Assembly (NCBI RefSeq): GCF_001629735.1 | Contig: NZ_CP015224.1 | Span: forward strand, 186,001 to 250,000 | From: Lysinibacillus sphaericus | Lineage (GTDB): Bacteria > Bacillota > Bacilli > Bacillales_A > Planococcaceae | Reading direction: 5' to 3' | Length of the DNA stretch: 64,000 bases | Part shown: piece by piece, positions 61,850-64,000 of the stretch | How the letters are laid out: each line of letters opens with the position of its first letter | Position numbering within the stretch: position 1 is the stretch's first letter | Position numbers and translations under genes: made by a program | The notes under the pieces: generated by a model | What the model saw: only the letters and a program-made list of their open reading frames with translations | Database searches by the model: none | Told to the model about the DNA's origin: nothing

Positions 61850-62499
61850 CGACAGTCGTTGTTTGTGCAGGTGGTCCAAAACAAGAACTATGCTCGCTCA
61901 CAACGCTTCAATCACAACGGGATGTAGTGTTTATTGGTGCAGATCGAGGGGCTTTGTATTTAATAGAGCAGGGTATTACGCCACATGCAATTGTTGGTGA
62001 TTTTGATTCATTATCAGATGAAGAATATCAGTTGGTGTTGGCACAGACAAATGATCAGCAACGTTTTAAGGAAGAGAAAAATGAAACAGATACAGATTTA
62101 GCCTTGCTTAAAGCATTTACGTTTGCACCTCAAGAAATTATTTTGACAGGTGTTACTGGAGGGCGTTTAGATCATTACGAGGCAGCTGTTCGCTCTATTT
62201 ATCGTTTACAAAAAGAGCATCCACACATTGTATTCAAGATTATTAATCATACAAATATGTTGCAATTTTTATTGCCGGGTACACATGCTATTTATGCAGA
62301 TAGCCGATACCGTTACTTATCCTTCTTTGCACATGAAGAGCCTATTAAAGATGTGACATTAAGGCAAGTAAAATATGAAACAACGAAAGAAGAAATCACT
62401 TTAGGTACATCGCGATTTACAAGTAATGAAATAATAGGAACTTCAGGGTCTATATCTTTCTCAAGAGGCATATGTTTAATGATAAGAAGCATAGATTAG
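61846..62499 (+). CDS. thiN: Thiamine diphosphokinase ThiN
   Basis: ThiN transfers diphosphate from ATP to thiamine to make the cofactor TPP. The 217-residue protein has the family motifs 'FIGADRGALYLIEQGITPHA' with 'IVGDFDS', 'ETDTDLALLKA' and 'ILTGVTGGRLDHYEA', all nucleotide or substrate-binding. It is coupled to rpe. The spoVM gene starts 18 bases after its stop. Confidence 0.94.
   Translation: MTTVVVCAGGPKQELCSLTTLQSQRDVVFIGADRGALYLIEQGITPHAIVGDFDSLSDEEYQLVLAQTNDQQRFKEEKNETDTDLALLKAFTFAPQEIILTGVTGGRLDHYEAAVRSIYRLQKEHPHIVFKIINHTNMLQFLLPGTHAIYADSRYRYLSFFAHEEPIKDVTLRQVKYETTKEEITLGTSRFTSNEIIGTSGSISFSRGICLMIRSID
62449..62476 (+). promoter_or_regulatory. Possible SigE promoter for spoVM
   Basis: TCTATATC at 62449-62456 and CATATGTT at 62469-62476 resemble the SigE pattern (an ATA-rich -35, about 13 bases, then CATACANT; here 5 of 8). 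They lie inside the end of thiN, 42 bases before spoVM, which in B. subtilis is also expressed by SigE. The -10 match is imperfect. Confidence 0.35.
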
Positions 62500-62517
62500 C
62501 GTAAGGGGGAGAGAGTC

Positions 62518-62619
62518 CTGAAAGTATATACGTTCCAATTGCCGAAATTTGTTAGTAGTATCACGCGCACATGTATTAACCTATTTAAAAAAGATAAGAA
62601 AGTAAAAAAATCCGACTAA
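62518..62619 (+). CDS. spoVM: Stage V sporulation protein M (SpoVM), CTG start
   Basis: SpoVM is a tiny amphipathic helix that settles on the convex forespore membrane and anchors the coat base SpoIVA. A 33-residue frame here reads (M)KVYTFQLPKFV... and keeps Pro 9, Lys 2, Lys 10, Phe 11, Tyr 4 and a helix ending in a basic tail. B. subtilis SpoVM has 26 residues and the same 'K-Y-T-LPKF' frame. The only start in reach is CTG 62518, preceded by AAGGGGGAGAG at normal distance; no ATG, GTG or TTG occurs between the thiN stop and it in this frame. The stop lies inside the terminator stem. Position after thiN agrees. Confidence 0.85.
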   Translation: MKVYTFQLPKFVSSITRTCINLFKKDKKVKKSD

Positions 62620-62638
62620 AAGTAGTCGGATTTTTTCA
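62604..62638 (+). terminator. Rho-independent terminator after spoVM
   Basis: TCCGACTA pairs with TAGTCGGA around a four-base loop, followed by TTTTTT. The stem begins inside the spoVM coding region. Confidence 0.9.
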
Positions 62639-62689
62639 TTCTTTGCTATATGTAGATTTTTATGCAGTTAATCATTCTATAACAAAAGA

Positions 62690-62727
62690 AAAAAATCGAT
62701 TTACGCTCAAAGCGAAATCGATTTTTT
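62690..62727 (-). terminator. Bidirectional terminator downstream of rpmB
   Basis: AAAAATCGATTT, one unpaired base, CGCT, loop CAA, AGCG, one base, then AAATCGATTTTTT. Runs of A and T on both sides let it end transcription in either direction; it serves rpmB on the minus strand and backs up spoVM. Confidence 0.85.
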
Positions 62728-62738
62728 AGAAGCGTCGA

Positions 62739-62927
62739 TTAAACGCGCTCGATTTTACCTGATTTTAATGCACGAGCAGAAACCCATACACGTTTTGGTT
62801 TACCGTCAACTAAGATACGAACTTTTTGAAGGTTAGCACCCCAAGTACGTTTGTTAGCGTTCATAGCGTGGGAACGGTTGTTACCAGTACGAGCTTTACG
62901 TCCTGTGATTACACATTGTTTTGGCAT
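62739..62927 (-). CDS. rpmB: 50S ribosomal protein L28
   Basis: L28 is a small protein of the large ribosomal subunit. The 62-residue product has the family sequence '[20 protein letters not shown]' start, '[20 protein letters not shown]' core and '[10 protein letters not shown]' end. It has no zinc ribbon: only one cysteine remains in the N-terminal region, so it is the C-minus type. The ATG follows GGAGGGAA on the minus strand. It is opposite in direction to spoVM, as in B. subtilis. Confidence 0.97.
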   Translation of the reverse strand: MPKQCVITGRKARTGNNRSHAMNANKRTWGANLQKVRILVDGKPKRVWVSARALKSGKIERV

Positions 62928-63114
62928 GTTGTATTCCCTCCTTACTGTTGATGCTGAAAGATTATTATATTTCAGTTCGGTATTTCACATACCATAATAA
63001 TTTAACATACGATGGCGCTCAGTGCAACAGTTTTCACATAACCTTTCAAGAAAAAAACCTTTACAGGCAAAATTGGTGAACAAAAATAGATTTTCTTTGA
63101 AAGAATCAGTTCTT

Positions 63115-63858
63115 CTAATCTTTTCCTCGATAACCAAGTTTCAGTGAGACGCGTTTTCCAGTATTAACTAAACGTTCAATGAGTGTTTGAACGTGCTCTT
63201 GCGAAACATTGAAGCTAACGAAACCGATGCTAACTGCTCCTACGACTTCACCAAAACCATCTAAAACGGAAACGGCAATGGAAGAAGTACCAGCTGTTCG
63301 TTCTCCGTGACTAATCGCATAACCTTGTTGTCGAATTTGACGAAGCTGTTCCTCCAACTCAGGTATTTCATCTTGTGTTACTAGCTGATCTAATATTTCT
63401 TTCGAGTGTGAGGGAGACATAGAGGCAAGAATAGCTTTATTGGCTGCTCCGATATGTAGTGGTATACGAATACCCAATTGGTCATAAATACGAATCGGAT
63501 TAGCAGCACTATCTATTCTTTCAATAATAATCGTATCTAAACCTGCTGGCTTACTTAAATATACACTTTCCTCAACATCTCTTGCTAATCGCTCTAACTC
63601 TGGTCGGATTTTGCTAATATAATCCATCGTATCGTAGACTTGCAAACCGAGTTCCATCCAAATGGTACCGAGTCGATAATGTTTGGTTTGTTCATCTTGC
63701 TCAATCATTCCTTGGTTAATCATCGCTTTTAAAATTCTATGTAAAGTACTTAGAGGTAAATCACATTTTGTTGAAAGCTCTGAAATGGACAAGCTACTGT
63801 CATTTGCTTCAGAAGCTAAAACCTTCGCAATAGTCATAGCTCGCTCTAATAATTGCAT
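63115..63858 (-). CDS. IclR family transcriptional regulator
   Basis: The 247-residue protein has an N-terminal winged helix (about 1-65) with 'LSISELSTKCDLPLSTLHRI' and 'MINQGMIEQDEQTKHYRLG', then the IclR effector-binding domain (about 75-245) with 'AANKAILASMSPSHSKEIL' and 'GTSSIAVSVLDGFGEVVGAV'. IclR proteins sense small carboxylates or aromatic acids and control catabolic genes; the effector here is unknown and no target lies in the window. ATG 63858 has GGAGG at seven bases; a longer reading from 63900 starts before that site. Confidence 0.88.
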   Translation of the reverse strand: MQLLERAMTIAKVLASEANDSSLSISELSTKCDLPLSTLHRILKAMINQGMIEQDEQTKHYRLGTIWMELGLQVYDTMDYISKIRPELERLARDVEESVYLSKPAGLDTIIIERIDSAANPIRIYDQLGIRIPLHIGAANKAILASMSPSHSKEILDQLVTQDEIPELEEQLRQIRQQGYAISHGERTAGTSSIAVSVLDGFGEVVGAVSIGFVSFNVSQEHVQTLIERLVNTGKRVSLKLGYRGKD

Positions 63859-64000
63859 TTGTCCTACCTCCTTTTCTCCTATTTTATTTTTATTCTCCAT
63901 CTACGTCTAGTTCCAATCTCAAGGGTACTATGAAAAGTCAAACTTCATTCAATAAATAATTTTAAGACAAAAAGAATGGGAATTGAAAATTCCGACCAAA

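Overview
The window is a low-GC Firmicutes chromosome segment, most likely Lysinibacillus or a close Bacillaceae/Planococcaceae relative. The reasons are the sporulation genes (spoIIGA, sigE, sigG, spoVM), the dcw-cluster tail, the PyrR-controlled pyr operon and the yloA/yicC-to-rpmB block, all in Bacillus subtilis-like order. Codons are AT-rich, TTG and GTG starts are common, and Shine-Dalgarno sites are strong. There are no rRNA or tRNA genes, insertion sequences, phage genes or CRISPR arrays.

Layout. 1-13.6 kb is the end of the division and sporulation cluster: two DUF881 proteins, sbp, ftsA, ftsZ, spoIIGA-sigE, sigG, ylmC, ylmE, sepF, ylmG, ylmH, divIVA and a T-box-controlled ileS. 13.7-17.0 kb is an insertion relative to B. 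subtilis: an AraC-type regulator divergent from a DUF485 protein and an acetate-type Na+/solute symporter. 17.1-30.4 kb holds lspA, rluD and the whole pyrimidine operon pyrR-pyrP-pyrB-pyrC-carA-carB-pyrK-pyrD-pyrF-pyrE, with two PyrR attenuators. 30.4-46.2 kb is accessory: an MBL-fold hydrolase, two complete convergent oligopeptide ABC transporters and a chemoreceptor. 46.2-62.6 kb is the conserved block rqcH, yicC, gmk, rpoZ, coaBC, priA, def, fmt, rsmB, rlmN, prpC, prkC, rsgA, rpe, thiN, spoVM. rpmB and an IclR-family regulator, both on the minus strand, close the window.

How the genes work together. FtsA, FtsZ, SepF and DivIVA build and place the division septum. SpoIIGA activates pro-SigE in the mother cell, SigG acts in the forespore, and SpoVM marks the forespore surface for coat assembly. 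The pyr operon makes UMP from bicarbonate, glutamine and aspartate, and PyrR attenuates it when pyrimidines are plentiful. RqcH and YlmH both handle stalled 50S-peptidyl-tRNA complexes. PrpC/PrkC form a phosphatase/kinase pair, with RsgA and RlmN in ribosome assembly and modification. The first peptide transporter has two good CodY-like boxes in its leader, which fits amino-acid-starvation control.

The main oddities are: a CoaBC whose CoaB half is shortened and lacks its signature motifs; a spoVM gene whose only sensible start is CTG; a pyr operon lacking the pyrR-pyrP attenuator; a symporter regulator with a receiver-like but apparently Asp-less N-terminus; a spoIIG promoter with a long spacer and Spo0A-box-like sequences; and the absence of the ylmD, remA and bpr/bpf genes expected at their B. 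subtilis positions. I do not see a wholly new multi-gene system.
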